Source: JBJSXJ01 sp044235425 (lineage in GTDB: Bacteria > Planctomycetota > Planctomycetia > Pirellulales > Pirellulaceae). From it: 64,000 nt of DNA. A model generated the notes under the pieces. That model saw nothing but the letters and a program-made list of their open reading frames with translations, was not told the DNA's origin and ran no database searches. Position 1 is the first letter of the stretch. Each line of letters begins with the position of its first letter. The position numbers and the translations under genes are program-made. Shown here piece after piece: positions 8,788 through 18,144 of this stretch. The stretch lies in contig JBIIHW010000010.1 in assembly GCA_044235425.1 (NCBI GenBank), positions 62,001-126,000 on the forward strand, read 5' to 3'.

Positions 8788-9990
8788 CTACTTCACCAGT
8801 TTCTTGAGATGCAGAATAAGTCGTTTTTCTAGTTGATCACTCGGGGTTGGCAAGGCAGCTCGGAAAAGCTCGAGGTTGCCCGGAATGATGCCGGGGGGAA
8901 GGGTTTGCAAGTCGCCTTCGAGGGGACCGAGGCGCGCCGCGTCGGCCAATAATCGCTGAAACTCAGCACGCTGGTTCTTGGCCAGGTGATGGGTAAGTGC
9001 CCAAGCGGAAGCGTAGCCGGTGGAGGTGAGTCGCGCGGCGAGGATCGTTTGCTCGATCATCTGTCCGTCGAGCGTCTGGTTTTCGCGCGACTTGAGATAT
9101 TGATCGAGTTCCATTAGTCGCAGGTCGTGTGGCTGACCGGCTCCCTTCCAGCGTCCCTGTTTGCCAGGAATTGTCGGCGCGAGGTATTCAGCCAACCCCT
9201 CACTCAGCCACATCGGCCAGACCGCTAAACGCTGGTGGACTCCGATATTCGCGAGAATCTGATGAGCTCCCTCGTGAGCGATGGTCGACAGGGAGAGCTG
9301 CAGGGCGGTGGTGGCGGGAAGCGGTTTGATGTCGGGCTGTTCGCACAGCACGATGAAATTGTCGACCGGGCTGTAGTAAGCGATCACTCCGGGACCGACT
9401 TTCTGAAAGGCTTGCATCTGCTGGCCGGTGCGAAACATGACCACGATCAGCGGCAACTCGGGTTCCCGCGCGGGAATCTTCATCATTTCTGCGAACCCCA
9501 ACAATCCCGGCACCATCGATTCCAGCACCCGTGTCGTCACCGCTGTGAACTCTTCGGAGGTGTTATAAACGAACACGTAATGCCTGGAGGTGCGGGTTTG
9601 GAACCCTGCGAGCCGATGCTGCACCCAATAGGTCGCAACTTTGTCTTTAGGCTGTGGTTGAAAGGGTTTGTCGGTCTTTACGGAGAGAGCGGATGGCTGC
9701 GCGATCAGACGTCCGTCGGGCAGCAAAATCACGTGATGTTCGCCGACCTCAACGTGAAGTCGCCCGACCACTTGACGCTCGTCCCAGGTCAATTCGACTC
9801 GCCGTCCTTTGCCGTGCTCGAGGTTTCCAGAGGGGATATCGAGTCCGAAGAAGCGGGGAGGAACCGTGGGGGACTCGCCCCACAGCGGGACCGCGGCCAG
9901 TCCGCTCAGTGCGAACAGAACCCAGACGAGGGCGGACCGGGAGGAGCGGATGGCTGTTAGTCGGATGAGGGAAATCAGTTCGAATACCAT
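8788..9990 (-). CDS. DUF1570 family secreted metallopeptidase-like protein
   Basis: A 400-residue protein with an N-terminal hydrophobic signal (ALVWVLFALSGLAAVPLWGES, part of residues 20-40). The C-terminal half carries a gluzincin-like signature: HEGAH at 239-243 and WLSEGLAEYL at about 261-270, whose glutamate would be the third zinc ligand. This arrangement is typical of DUF1570, a family common in planctomycetes and related to peptidase MA-type enzymes. The motif has HEGAH in place of a strict HExxH with a bulky second x, but it still reads H-E-x-x-H, so zinc binding is plausible. The substrate is unknown. It converges on the preceding gene and diverges from the secretin-repeat gene, with about 110 bases between their starts. 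Confidence 0.85.
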   Translation of the reverse strand: MVFELISLIRLTAIRSSRSALVWVLFALSGLAAVPLWGESPTVPPRFFGLDIPSGNLEHGKGRRVELTWDERQVVGRLHVEVGEHHVILLPDGRLIAQPSALSVKTDKPFQPQPKDKVATYWVQHRLAGFQTRTSRHYVFVYNTSEEFTAVTTRVLESMVPGLLGFAEMMKIPAREPELPLIVVMFRTGQQMQAFQKVGPGVIAYYSPVDNFIVLCEQPDIKPLPATTALQLSLSTIAHEGAHQILANIGVHQRLAVWPMWLSEGLAEYLAPTIPGKQGRWKGAGQPHDLRLMELDQYLKSRENQTLDGQMIEQTILAARLTSTGYASAWALTHHLAKNQRAEFQRLLADAARLGPLEGDLQTLPPGIIPGNLELFRAALPTPSDQLEKRLILHLKKLVK

Positions 9991-10100
9991 TGGAGTTTCC
10001 AGGGTCGTCGATTTAGCATAACAGGTCCAGGTTGTGGTCGTAACCTTTTAGCCGGTTAGCAATGGTTGGATTTTTAGTTTGTTCCTGAAGAGGTGAATTC

Positions 10101-13100
10101 GTGTTACTGCGTAAATGGTCGATCACCCTCCTGTTGGCAGTGGCCGCCGGGCTCGCCTATCTGTGGACGCCCGTCATGGCCGCCGATCCTGCCTTCGTGG
10201 GAATTCTGGCCCTGATCGCCGACGGCGACGTGGCAACTCAAATCGGCCTGACCGAAGACGAACGAAGTAAGCTCATCGAGTTCATCAAAAAGCGGGAAGA
10301 CGAAGCGGAAACGTTGGTCCTCAGTTCCCGCACTCTGCCACCCGAAGAAAAAGCGGCCAAGGTTAAGGCGTTTCTGGATGAGTCAGAAAAGCAGGGATTT
10401 GCACTGCTGACCGCTGAACAGCGAACCAAGCTGCAACAAGTCCGACTCGAGCGCGCCGGCCTGTCTACCCTGGCTGAAGCTCCCATTGCCGATTCGCTTA
10501 AGTTAACCGACGCTCAGAAAGCCGAAGTCAAGAAACTCCTGGAACAACGCGCTAGCGATTTAGGGCGCGGAAATGAACGAGAACGGCAACTGGCGAAAGC
10601 TCGTAGCGAACGGGCGCTGGTGAAGCTGCTGAGCAAAGAGCAACGGACTGCCTGGGAAGAACTGGCTGGAAAGACCGGCATTTTGCCCTCTCCAGGTGAT
10701 GAACCGTCGGATGAACCAGCACCGCCGGGTGAAGAACCTGCGGTGGCGACCACGGGTAAACCCGGCGAAACCGTCGCCACGAAACCGGCCGGCGATGGCA
10801 CACTAAAATTCAACTTCCGCTTTCAGCCTTGGAAAGATGTGCTCGACTGGTTCGCGAAGCAGTCGGGAATGTCATTGGTTGCCGAGTCGATGCCACCAGG
10901 CACCTTTAACTACGTCGATAATCGCGCCTACACTCCATCCGAATCGATCGATCTGCTCAACGGCATCCTCGTCACGAAGGGCTACTTGCTGCTGCGACGT
11001 GAAAGGATGCTGATTCTTTTCAATCTTGAAGACGAGATTCCGGATCTCTTGATCGACACCGTCTCGCCCGAACAGCTCGATGGTCGCGGTCGTTACGAAC
11101 TCATGACCTGCTTGTTCCCCGTTAAGCGAATCACTCCGGAAGATGCGGAAAAAGAGGTCAACAAACTGCGTGGTCCATTTGGCAAAGTTGTTGTCCTGCC
11201 GCAAGTAAAACAGCTGCAAGTGCGGGAACTAGGTGGCAAGTTGCGCGCAATTCGCGACATGCTCGCCTCCGTTGAAAACCCCGAATCCAATCCCAAGGAA
11301 AAAACGACTATCATTCGGCTGGAACATATTTCCACCGATGAATTCATGTTCGCTCTGCGGCCCATATTGGGCATGCCAGAGAATGTGAATTCGATGCCTG
11401 ATGGCTCGCTACGACTCGCGCCCGATCCGCTGAACGGACGCATCTTCGCCACGGGAAAAGCCGAGCGACTGGAAAAGTTGGACGAACTGCTGAAGCTGCT
11501 GGACGTCGAGTCAGCTAAGGCAGCCGCACCGGCGGGTGGAGCTGTCGAGCAAGCGCAAATCGAAGTCTATCCGCCAGGTGGCGCCGATCCGATCGCGATC
11601 CTCCAAGTCATGCAGACGCTCATTGGCGCTCTGCCCGATGTGCGCATGGCCACGGATCCCAAGACCGGCAATTTGGTCGTGTTGGCTCGACCTTCGCAGC
11701 ACGCCACCATCCGCGAGACACTCAAGCAATTACAAAAAGATGTGAGCAACATCGAGGTATTTCAGTTACGACGCGTTGATCCACAACTGGCGACGGTGAC
11801 AATCAATAAATTGTTCGGCGGCGATGAGAAGGGGGCCGGCGCTGGTGGACCAAAAGTGGAAAGTGATCCGACAACTCGGCTGCTGATTGTCCGCGGTGCA
11901 CCCGCTCAAATCGCTCAAGTGCGATCGCTGCTGGAAAAAATGGGTGAGGGCGAAAATCTGACGACATCGGCCAGTGAAACACCGGCTGCCGATCGTGGCA
12001 ACGTGCGCACAATTCCTCTGGGAGGACGTGAAGCCGAACGCGTACTCACTCAACTGGAAGCAATCTGGCCAACCGTCCGCTCTAATCGCATTCGAGTGGT
12101 GCGACCGTCGGCGCGTGGCGCTGAGGAGTCAACGGAAGAGGGCGCGACGAAGCGTGACGATGAGGGTCGATCGGGTGCCGATTCGCGCGGTCTTCGATCG
12201 CAACGATTGGACTCGGTCAGCCGCGAACCGAAGCCCAAACCGGTGACGCGAGAGACGACCACGTCGGAGGACCCCGAGAATCGTCCAGCAGGTGAGAATC
12301 CGAACGTGCCCAACCCGGCCGTGCCCAATCCTGGTGCTCCAGTGCCTGCTCCCAATCAGCCCGCGACCGTGCCTCCGGGAAAGTCTGCCGGATTCGGTGG
12401 AGCTAAGGCGGGCCGCATGCAATTCGTAGCTTTCCAAACGCCGGCAGCGGGTGCTGACGAGCCGGCAGCAGACGCGAAGGCGCCCAGAACCGCCAAAGCG
12501 CCCGCGAACTCCAAGCCAGCCGACGAGAAGGCGCCGGCCAGCGAAAAACCAGCCAGCGAAAAGGTTCCTGCGGATGTCGTGATCACGATTCAGAAGGGTG
12601 GCATCGTGATCGCTTCCGAAGACAAACAAGCACTCGATGATCTCGAAGCTCTGTTTTCGACGCTGGCAGGACGCGAGGCGATGAGTGGTACGACGCGCGA
12701 ATACACCGTTTATTATTTGCGACATTCGAAGGCAGAAGCGGCCGCCGCGCTGCTCAACACGATCATCGCTGGTGGCGGCGAGTCGTCGGGGGCTGGTGGC
12801 GGTGGTGGTGGTGGAAGTCTACTCGGTGATCTCGCCTCGGGAATGATGGGCGACATGGCAGGCGGTTTACTGGGTGGTCTCCTGGGTGGCGGGGGCGCTG
12901 GCGGCGGTGCCGCTGCGTCCGGTCCCGTCACAATCACACCCGATGCACGCCTGAACGCTCTGATCGTCAAAGCGGCTCCCTCCGATTTGGAACTTGTGGA
13001 AGAGCTTTTGAAGGTGATTGATCAGGAGGCGAGTCCGGAACCCGACGAGACCGCTGGTAAGCCGCGTTTCATTCCGGTGAATCACACGTCGGCGGAAGAA

Positions 13101-13790
13101 GTCGCGGGCATCGTGCGGACCGTATTCGCCAATCGCATCGTGGCCGACTCCAGTCAACCACGGCAACCGTCGCCGGAAGACTTGGTGCGAGCGCTACGAG
13201 GTGGACGTGGTGGCGGTGGTAGTTCACAAGCGAAGAGCGAACCGACCAAGATGACGCTCGGCGTCGACGCGCGAAGCAACTCGCTGATTGTCTCAGCCCC
13301 CGAGCCGCTCTATCTGGAAGTCAAAGCACTCGTCACGTCACTCGACTTGGCAGCCAACAACACACGCGATGAGGCGCTCAAAGTGGTGACCGTGAAGGCG
13401 GCAAATCCGCTCGTGCTGCAGCGCGCACTTCAGTCGATGGGTGGTCCGTCCGTCCAGGTGAATTCGAACATGGCAACCACTCCCGGGATGCGCGGCGGCG
13501 TGGGTGGTTTCAATCAACCCAATGGCATTGCACCGGTCGGTGGTCGTCCACAGGGCCAACAGCAGCAGAATGATCCCGCCAACATGATGCGGCAGTTGGA
13601 CGCGATGCAGCGCGCTGCGGGTGGCAATCGCGGTGGTACGGGTGGCGTACAAGGCTTCCCCGGTGGCGGCAGTAGCCGCGGCGGTGCGAGTGGCGGCTTC
13701 CCAGGCATGGGTGGCGGCGGCTTCCCAGGTATGGGCGGTGGCGGCTTCCCCGGCATGGGTAGCGGTGGCCGCGGCGGGCGTGGCCGCTAA
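10101..13790 (+). CDS. Secretin N-domain repeat protein without a secretin pore
   Basis: A 1229-residue exported protein. The signal peptide (to about residue 28) is followed by a helical region with two LTAEQRTKL/LTDAQKAEV-type segments, resembling periplasmic LTxxQ proteins. From about residue 235 there is an STN/N0-like segment (WKDVLDWFAKQSGMSLV), then several secretin N1/N2-type repeats (for example RLEHISTDEFMFALRPIL and VNHTSAEEVAGIVRTVF, each followed by a DxRxNxLIV-like strand). Two low-complexity regions, Pro/Ala-rich near 720-820 and Gly-rich near 890-940, break up the repeats. The C-terminus ends in a Gly-Phe-Pro-Met repeat tail, where a true secretin would have its beta-barrel. 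It may be a ring-forming periplasmic scaffold, but the partner pore is not in this window. Start GTG is preceded by GAAGAGG. Confidence 0.8.
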   Translation: MLLRKWSITLLLAVAAGLAYLWTPVMAADPAFVGILALIADGDVATQIGLTEDERSKLIEFIKKREDEAETLVLSSRTLPPEEKAAKVKAFLDESEKQGFALLTAEQRTKLQQVRLERAGLSTLAEAPIADSLKLTDAQKAEVKKLLEQRASDLGRGNERERQLAKARSERALVKLLSKEQRTAWEELAGKTGILPSPGDEPSDEPAPPGEEPAVATTGKPGETVATKPAGDGTLKFNFRFQPWKDVLDWFAKQSGMSLVAESMPPGTFNYVDNRAYTPSESIDLLNGILVTKGYLLLRRERMLILFNLEDEIPDLLIDTVSPEQLDGRGRYELMTCLFPVKRITPEDAEKEVNKLRGPFGKVVVLPQVKQLQVRELGGKLRAIRDMLASVENPESNPKEKTTIIRLEHISTDEFMFALRPILGMPENVNSMPDGSLRLAPDPLNGRIFATGKAERLEKLDELLKLLDVESAKAAAPAGGAVEQAQIEVYPPGGADPIAILQVMQTLIGALPDVRMATDPKTGNLVVLARPSQHATIRETLKQLQKDVSNIEVFQLRRVDPQLATVTINKLFGGDEKGAGAGGPKVESDPTTRLLIVRGAPAQIAQVRSLLEKMGEGENLTTSASETPAADRGNVRTIPLGGREAERVLTQLEAIWPTVRSNRIRVVRPSARGAEESTEEGATKRDDEGRSGADSRGLRSQRLDSVSREPKPKPVTRETTTSEDPENRPAGENPNVPNPAVPNPGAPVPAPNQPATVPPGKSAGFGGAKAGRMQFVAFQTPAAGADEPAADAKAPRTAKAPANSKPADEKAPASEKPASEKVPADVVITIQKGGIVIASEDKQALDDLEALFSTLAGREAMSGTTREYTVYYLRHSKAEAAAALLNTIIAGGGESSGAGGGGGGGSLLGDLASGMMGDMAGGLLGGLLGGGGAGGGAAASGPVTITPDARLNALIVKAAPSDLELVEELLKVIDQEASPEPDETAGKPRFIPVNHTSAEEVAGIVRTVFANRIVADSSQPRQPSPEDLVRALRGGRGGGGSSQAKSEPTKMTLGVDARSNSLIVSAPEPLYLEVKALVTSLDLAANNTRDEALKVVTVKAANPLVLQRALQSMGGPSVQVNSNMATTPGMRGGVGGFNQPNGIAPVGGRPQGQQQQNDPANMMRQLDAMQRAAGGNRGGTGGVQGFPGGGSSRGGASGGFPGMGGGGFPGMGGGGFPGMGSGGRGGRGR

Positions 13791-13836
13791 CATCCAATCC
13801 GGACGATCGATGTTTTAGATCCCGGTATAGGTTTCC

Positions 13837-13875
13837 GGTACAGGATTCCGCTACAGGATTCCGCTACAGGATTCC
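13837..13875. repeat. three copies of a 13-bp direct repeat after the secretin-repeat gene
   Basis: G(G/C)TACAGGATTCC occurs three times in tandem, 46 bases after the stop codon and just before a terminator-like hairpin. Confidence 0.85.
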
Positions 13876-13888
13876 AGGGCCACGCCAT

Positions 13889-13912
13889 GGGTGGGCCAAG
13901 CCACCCTCTTTT
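13889..13912 (+). terminator. Rho-independent terminator
   Basis: GGGTGG and CCACCC form a 6-bp stem around the loop GCCAAG, directly followed by TCTTTT. It lies about 100 bases past the stop of the secretin-repeat gene and is well placed to end its transcript. Similar GGTGGGCCAAGCCACC hairpins may also exist as dispersed repeats. Confidence 0.6.
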
Positions 13913-14043
13913 CGTGCATGACACGTGCCCGTCCCTGGTCTTAGGTCTATCGAAATCGCTGGCGACTTCCGCCATACTCTGGGGCTGAGGCGGGTTCCCT
14001 TCGTGTTTCCTCTGATGACAATTTAGTCGCAACGAGTGTGTCC

Positions 14044-17000
14044 ATGACGTCGCTGGTTTGGTTTCGTATCGTTCGTCGAATTCCTTTCTGCCTGGCTTGC
14101 CTGCTAATCGTTCTTGCACAGCTGATTTCCGGCGGCAACTCGCTCCGCGCCGATTCGCTCGACGATTGGTCGCGCATGAAGCCGCAGGTGCCTCGAGCTT
14201 ACGTTGCGGCGCGGGCCACACAACCACCCACGATTGATGGCCGCCTGGATGATGCGGCCTGGGCCACCGTGCCGTGGACAGCTGACTTTGTTGACATCGA
14301 GGGAGACGTGCGCCCTCGCCCCACGCATCGCACCCGAGCCAAAATGCTTTGGGATGACCAGCACTTCTACGTCGCCGCACAGCTCGACGAACCGCATGTC
14401 TGGGCGAAGATCCGCGAACATGACGCCGTCATTTTTCACGACAATGATTTCGAATTGTTCGTTGATCCTGATGGCGACAATCATCAGTACTACGAATTCG
14501 AAATGAATGCCCTCAACACAGGCTGGGATCTGTTTTTAAACAAGCCCTATAAAGATGGTGGCCAAGCCGATGATCGTTTTGAACTGACCGGCATGCGTTC
14601 GGCCGTCCATATTCAAGGCACCATCAACGATCCGAGTGATGTTGATCAGGGCTGGTCGATCGAAATTGCTATTCCGTGGACAGCGTTCAACCGTCCCGCC
14701 GGACGCGCGGCAACGGCGCCTCGAGCAGGTGAACGTTGGCGAGTGAATTTTTCTCGAGTTGAATGGGCCACGACGATTGTTGGCGGAGATTATCAAAAAG
14801 TTCCTAATCGGCCCGAGAACAATTGGATTTGGTCACCGCAGGGAATCGTCGATATGCATCGGCCGGAGCGGTGGGGTACCGTGGAGTTCTCCGCGGCCCA
14901 CTCGACGCTAGACGTAGTTCCCACGTCTGATCCGCAGCAGCCCGCGCGCGATCTGCTCATGGAAATCTATCATCGCCAACGCTCCTATCAGGCTCAGAAG
15001 GGTGCTTGGTCTCTGGACCTCGCGGCCCTTGGGATGAAGCCCGAAGCCTGGCAAGCATTCAGTGGGCCACCCGTTTTGGAAAAGACCGACGCCGGTTACC
15101 GCGCCAAACTGTTGATCGCACGTGATGGCCAGCCGGCATTTCAGTGGTCGGTGACGCACGATTCGCAGCTCACCCGCGAGCCCGCCGCAAACGCCAGAAT
15201 CACCGCCACTCCAACAGCCCAATCTCAGGAACCTGCTACCACCAAACCAGGCACAGCAACTCATGAACTCACGCGACTGATCGAGGAATCTCTGCAGAAA
15301 GCAGGAAAGAATCGAGCTGAACTGGAGCGAGCGCTGAGTGATGTGCCAGCGACTCAGCGCGAAGGGATGCAGTTCCTGATTGCCTACATGCCCCAGCGCG
15401 ATCGCGAAAGCCTGACGGCCGAGTACTTGCTGGAGAATACGGATCTTGCCTATCGAGCCTTTGCGGCGGCGCCATGGAAAAAGCAGATTCCCCCTGAGAT
15501 TTTTCTCAATGATATTCTGCCCTATGCGAGCATTAACGAGCGTCGGGACCGCTGGCGTCGGGACTTCTACGAAAAATGTTTACCACTCGTAAAAGACGCT
15601 CGTTCCCCCGGACATGCCGCCGCACTGCTCAATCAGAAAATCTATGGCATGTTCAACGTGCGCTATTCCACGAAGCGCAATAAAGCCGATCAAAGTCCGT
15701 ACGAGTCGATCGAAACGGGACTCGCCTCGTGCAGCGGCCTGACGGTGCTGCTGATCGATGCATGTCGAGCTGTAGGTGTGCCAGCACGCTTCTGTGGCAC
15801 GCCCCTGTGGTCGGATCGCAGCGGCAATCATTCCTGGGTCGAAGTTTGGGATGATGGCTGGCATTTTACGGGTGCCGCCGAGCCCTCGGGCGACCAACTG
15901 GACAGCGTCTGGTTCGGCGATCGTGCCTCCGCTGCTCGACGCGATGATCTCCTTCATGCGATCTATTCTACGAGTTTCAAACGGACGCCGATCTTCTTTC
16001 CGATGGTCTGGGCACGTGATGTTAATGATGTCAGTGCTGTGAACGTGACCGATCGGTACACAAGTCGAGCGGTCAAGTTACCAGAGGGTGCTGTCCTACT
16101 GCGACTGCGCGCCGTGGACGCTCGCGGCGAACGTCTGTCTGCAAAGGTGCAAGTGCTGCAAGTCGGCGGCGATCAGCAATTCGACATCACAACGAACGAC
16201 GAGCGATTTGATGCGAATGATCATCGTACGATCGTGGTGCAGGCGAATGCTGTTTGGAAGGTGACCGGCGAACATGCAGGAGAAACGGTGTCGGTGAATG
16301 TGGAGCGTCCTCAAGCCGGTCAGCTCGTAACACTCGCCTTCACCAAGCCAGCGGTCGGTACGAAGCCAGAGGACAAAGCGACGCGACCGGGCACAGACAA
16401 AGCTACGGAAAAGCCCGAAAATCTCCAGCGGGATGCGATCACCTCAAAGGTCTTAACCGACTTAGCGACCTTTCTTGCTCAAGCCGTCAGCACTCGAGGT
16501 GCCATACAGGATCAACCGTTTGCGCGCACGGCTTTGACTAAAGCGGAAGCGGTTCAGGCCAAAACGCTCTTGATCGAGGAACATAAGAAGCAGATCCGTA
16601 CGGCTCGTGCTCAAGAAATGAAAGAGGGAAAAGTACGGCAGGGTGATTTTGAGATGCCGTTTACGATCAAGGTGTTTGGTGAGAAGCCTGATGGTGGACG
16701 CAGCATGGTCTTCTCGATGCACGGTGGAGGCGGCGCTCCCAAGGCTGTGAATGACAGTCAGTGGGAAAATCAAAAACGACTCTACACACTCAAAGAGGGT
16801 GTCTATGTCGTACCTCGTGCTCCCACCGACACCTGGAATTTGTGGCATCAGGATCACATCGATCCACTTTTCGATCGACTGATTGAAAACCTGGTTGTCT
16901 TCGAGGATGTGAATCCCAATCGCGTCTACCTGATGGGCTATTCGGCTGGTGGCGATGGCGTGTACCAACTGGCTCCACGCATGGCGGATCGCTTTGCCGC

Positions 17001-17610
17001 TGCGGCGATGATGGCGGGACATCCGAATGAGACTTCACCGCTCGGATTGCGTAATCTTCCATTCACGATTCATATGGGCGGAAGAGATGCGGCTTACAAC
17101 CGCAATCAAACGGCGGCTGACTGGGCCAAGAGTCTTGCCGCACTGCAAAAGGATGACCCGCAGGGCTACACGCATCTAGTGAAAATCTATCCCGACAAAG
17201 GTCACTGGATGGATCGTGAGGATGCCGTCGCGATTCCGTGGATGTATCAGTATCAACGAGCACCGCTTCCGGAGCGAATCGTCTGGAAGCAAGATGATGT
17301 CACGCACCGCCGCTTCTATTGGTTAGCGCTGGACGACGAGCAGCGCAAGGCAGGGGCGGAAGTGATCGCAGTCCGATCTGGACAAAAGATTGATTTGAAA
17401 AGTGAGCAGGTCGAGCGTTTGCGCGTGCGATTGAACGACGACATGCTGGATCTGGATCAGCCGGTGACGTTCACTCGTGCCGGCGAAGTGCTGGTCACGA
17501 AACCGGTCGAGCGGACCATCGCCACGCTCGCTCGTACCCTGGCCGAACGCGGGGACCCACTCGCGATCTACAGCGGTGAAATCGAGGTGGTACTCAAGAA
17601 GTCGCCCTAG
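14044..17610 (+). CDS. Exported three-domain protein: CBM9-like, transglutaminase-like, alpha/beta-hydrolase
   Basis: A 1188-residue fusion with a signal peptide (FCLACLLIVLAQLISGG). Residues about 50-285 match the CBM9-like carbohydrate-binding fold (TIDGRLDDAAW, then FHDNDFELFVDPDGDNHQYYEF). A middle domain has the transglutaminase-like Cys-His-Asp triad: Cys near 563 (GLASCSGL), His near 596 (GNHSWVEVW) and Asp near 603. The C-terminal domain is an esterase/feruloyl-esterase or PHB-depolymerase-like hydrolase with a nucleophile in GYSAGG (near 965), an acid in GGRDAAY and a histidine in KGHWM (near 1054). All catalytic residues appear intact. It may bind and process a sugar-protein or ester-linked polymer outside the cell; that is inference. 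ATG 14044 is preferred to an in-frame GTG at 14038. Confidence 0.82.
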   Translation: MTSLVWFRIVRRIPFCLACLLIVLAQLISGGNSLRADSLDDWSRMKPQVPRAYVAARATQPPTIDGRLDDAAWATVPWTADFVDIEGDVRPRPTHRTRAKMLWDDQHFYVAAQLDEPHVWAKIREHDAVIFHDNDFELFVDPDGDNHQYYEFEMNALNTGWDLFLNKPYKDGGQADDRFELTGMRSAVHIQGTINDPSDVDQGWSIEIAIPWTAFNRPAGRAATAPRAGERWRVNFSRVEWATTIVGGDYQKVPNRPENNWIWSPQGIVDMHRPERWGTVEFSAAHSTLDVVPTSDPQQPARDLLMEIYHRQRSYQAQKGAWSLDLAALGMKPEAWQAFSGPPVLEKTDAGYRAKLLIARDGQPAFQWSVTHDSQLTREPAANARITATPTAQSQEPATTKPGTATHELTRLIEESLQKAGKNRAELERALSDVPATQREGMQFLIAYMPQRDRESLTAEYLLENTDLAYRAFAAAPWKKQIPPEIFLNDILPYASINERRDRWRRDFYEKCLPLVKDARSPGHAAALLNQKIYGMFNVRYSTKRNKADQSPYESIETGLASCSGLTVLLIDACRAVGVPARFCGTPLWSDRSGNHSWVEVWDDGWHFTGAAEPSGDQLDSVWFGDRASAARRDDLLHAIYSTSFKRTPIFFPMVWARDVNDVSAVNVTDRYTSRAVKLPEGAVLLRLRAVDARGERLSAKVQVLQVGGDQQFDITTNDERFDANDHRTIVVQANAVWKVTGEHAGETVSVNVERPQAGQLVTLAFTKPAVGTKPEDKATRPGTDKATEKPENLQRDAITSKVLTDLATFLAQAVSTRGAIQDQPFARTALTKAEAVQAKTLLIEEHKKQIRTARAQEMKEGKVRQGDFEMPFTIKVFGEKPDGGRSMVFSMHGGGGAPKAVNDSQWENQKRLYTLKEGVYVVPRAPTDTWNLWHQDHIDPLFDRLIENLVVFEDVNPNRVYLMGYSAGGDGVYQLAPRMADRFAAAAMMAGHPNETSPLGLRNLPFTIHMGGRDAAYNRNQTAADWAKSLAALQKDDPQGYTHLVKIYPDKGHWMDREDAVAIPWMYQYQRAPLPERIVWKQDDVTHRRFYWLALDDEQRKAGAEVIAVRSGQKIDLKSEQVERLRVRLNDDMLDLDQPVTFTRAGEVLVTKPVERTIATLARTLAERGDPLAIYSGEIEVVLKKSP

Positions 17611-17614
17611 TGAG

Positions 17615-17682
17615 GAACGACGACGACACAGTATCGACGTGGCGACGACACAGTAGCGACGCAGCCACGACGCAGTAACTAC
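17615..17682. repeat. degenerate ACGACACAGTA-type repeats
   Basis: Three imperfect copies of a sequence around CGACGACACAGTA(T/G)CGACG follow the stop of the three-domain gene. No stable hairpin or T-run is seen. Confidence 0.6.
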
Positions 17683-17723
17683 CGCGAATCACTTGCAGAG
17701 TACCGACGTTTCCGGCAGCCGAC

Positions 17724-18047
17724 TTACCAAGGCAACATGCGCAAACCATGCGTGCCGGTGGGGTAGCCGTAGTCGGTGTAGAACCGCGATGAGAATGCGC
17801 CGTTGAATTTGGGATAGTTCTCGAGAGCTCGCTGCTGTGACGCAGCGGCCCGTGCCGCTCGCTGATTGATCACCAGCTCCGACTTCTGAGTGGAACCGGT
17901 GGTCGCTCGTTCTACCCAGTGCGCGCGACGATTTCGCTCGGCAGCTCCCGCCGGTGCAACCGCCATGTTCAACAGCATCACGGCGATGATCGCCAGCGTG
18001 ATCCAGTGCCGGCGACAATTCGGTCGTCCATTTAACAGTCGACGCAC
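17724..18047 (-). CDS. Small secreted protein of unknown function
   Basis: About 107 residues, with a basic N-terminus and a hydrophobic signal (WITLAIIAVMLLNMAVAPAGAAE). The mature part is short, basic and alanine-rich, ending in an aromatic/glycine tail (FYTDYGYPTGTHGLRMLPW). The start is taken as the GTG at 18047 because a perfect AGGAGG lies 6 bases upstream; an upstream TTG at 18062 would put this ribosome site inside the coding region. No family was recognised. The clean signal peptide plus strong ribosome site support a real gene. It is convergent with the long exported hydrolase and lies downstream of the DinB-like gene on the same strand. Confidence 0.65.
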   Translation of the reverse strand: MRRLLNGRPNCRRHWITLAIIAVMLLNMAVAPAGAAERNRRAHWVERATTGSTQKSELVINQRAARAAASQQRALENYPKFNGAFSSRFYTDYGYPTGTHGLRMLPW

Positions 18048-18144
18048 CACACACCTCCTCAATCAAAAGATTTTTCGGCTTGGTTATCGCAGTCGCACGG
18101 TTCGCGAACGAACAGTCGGTTCGATCGAGGTAGCGACTGAAGGA

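Noticed and set aside
9235..9960. 241-residue plus-strand frame
   Set aside because: Antisense to the DUF1570 gene, which has a signal peptide and a zinc motif; the plus-strand frame shows no domain.
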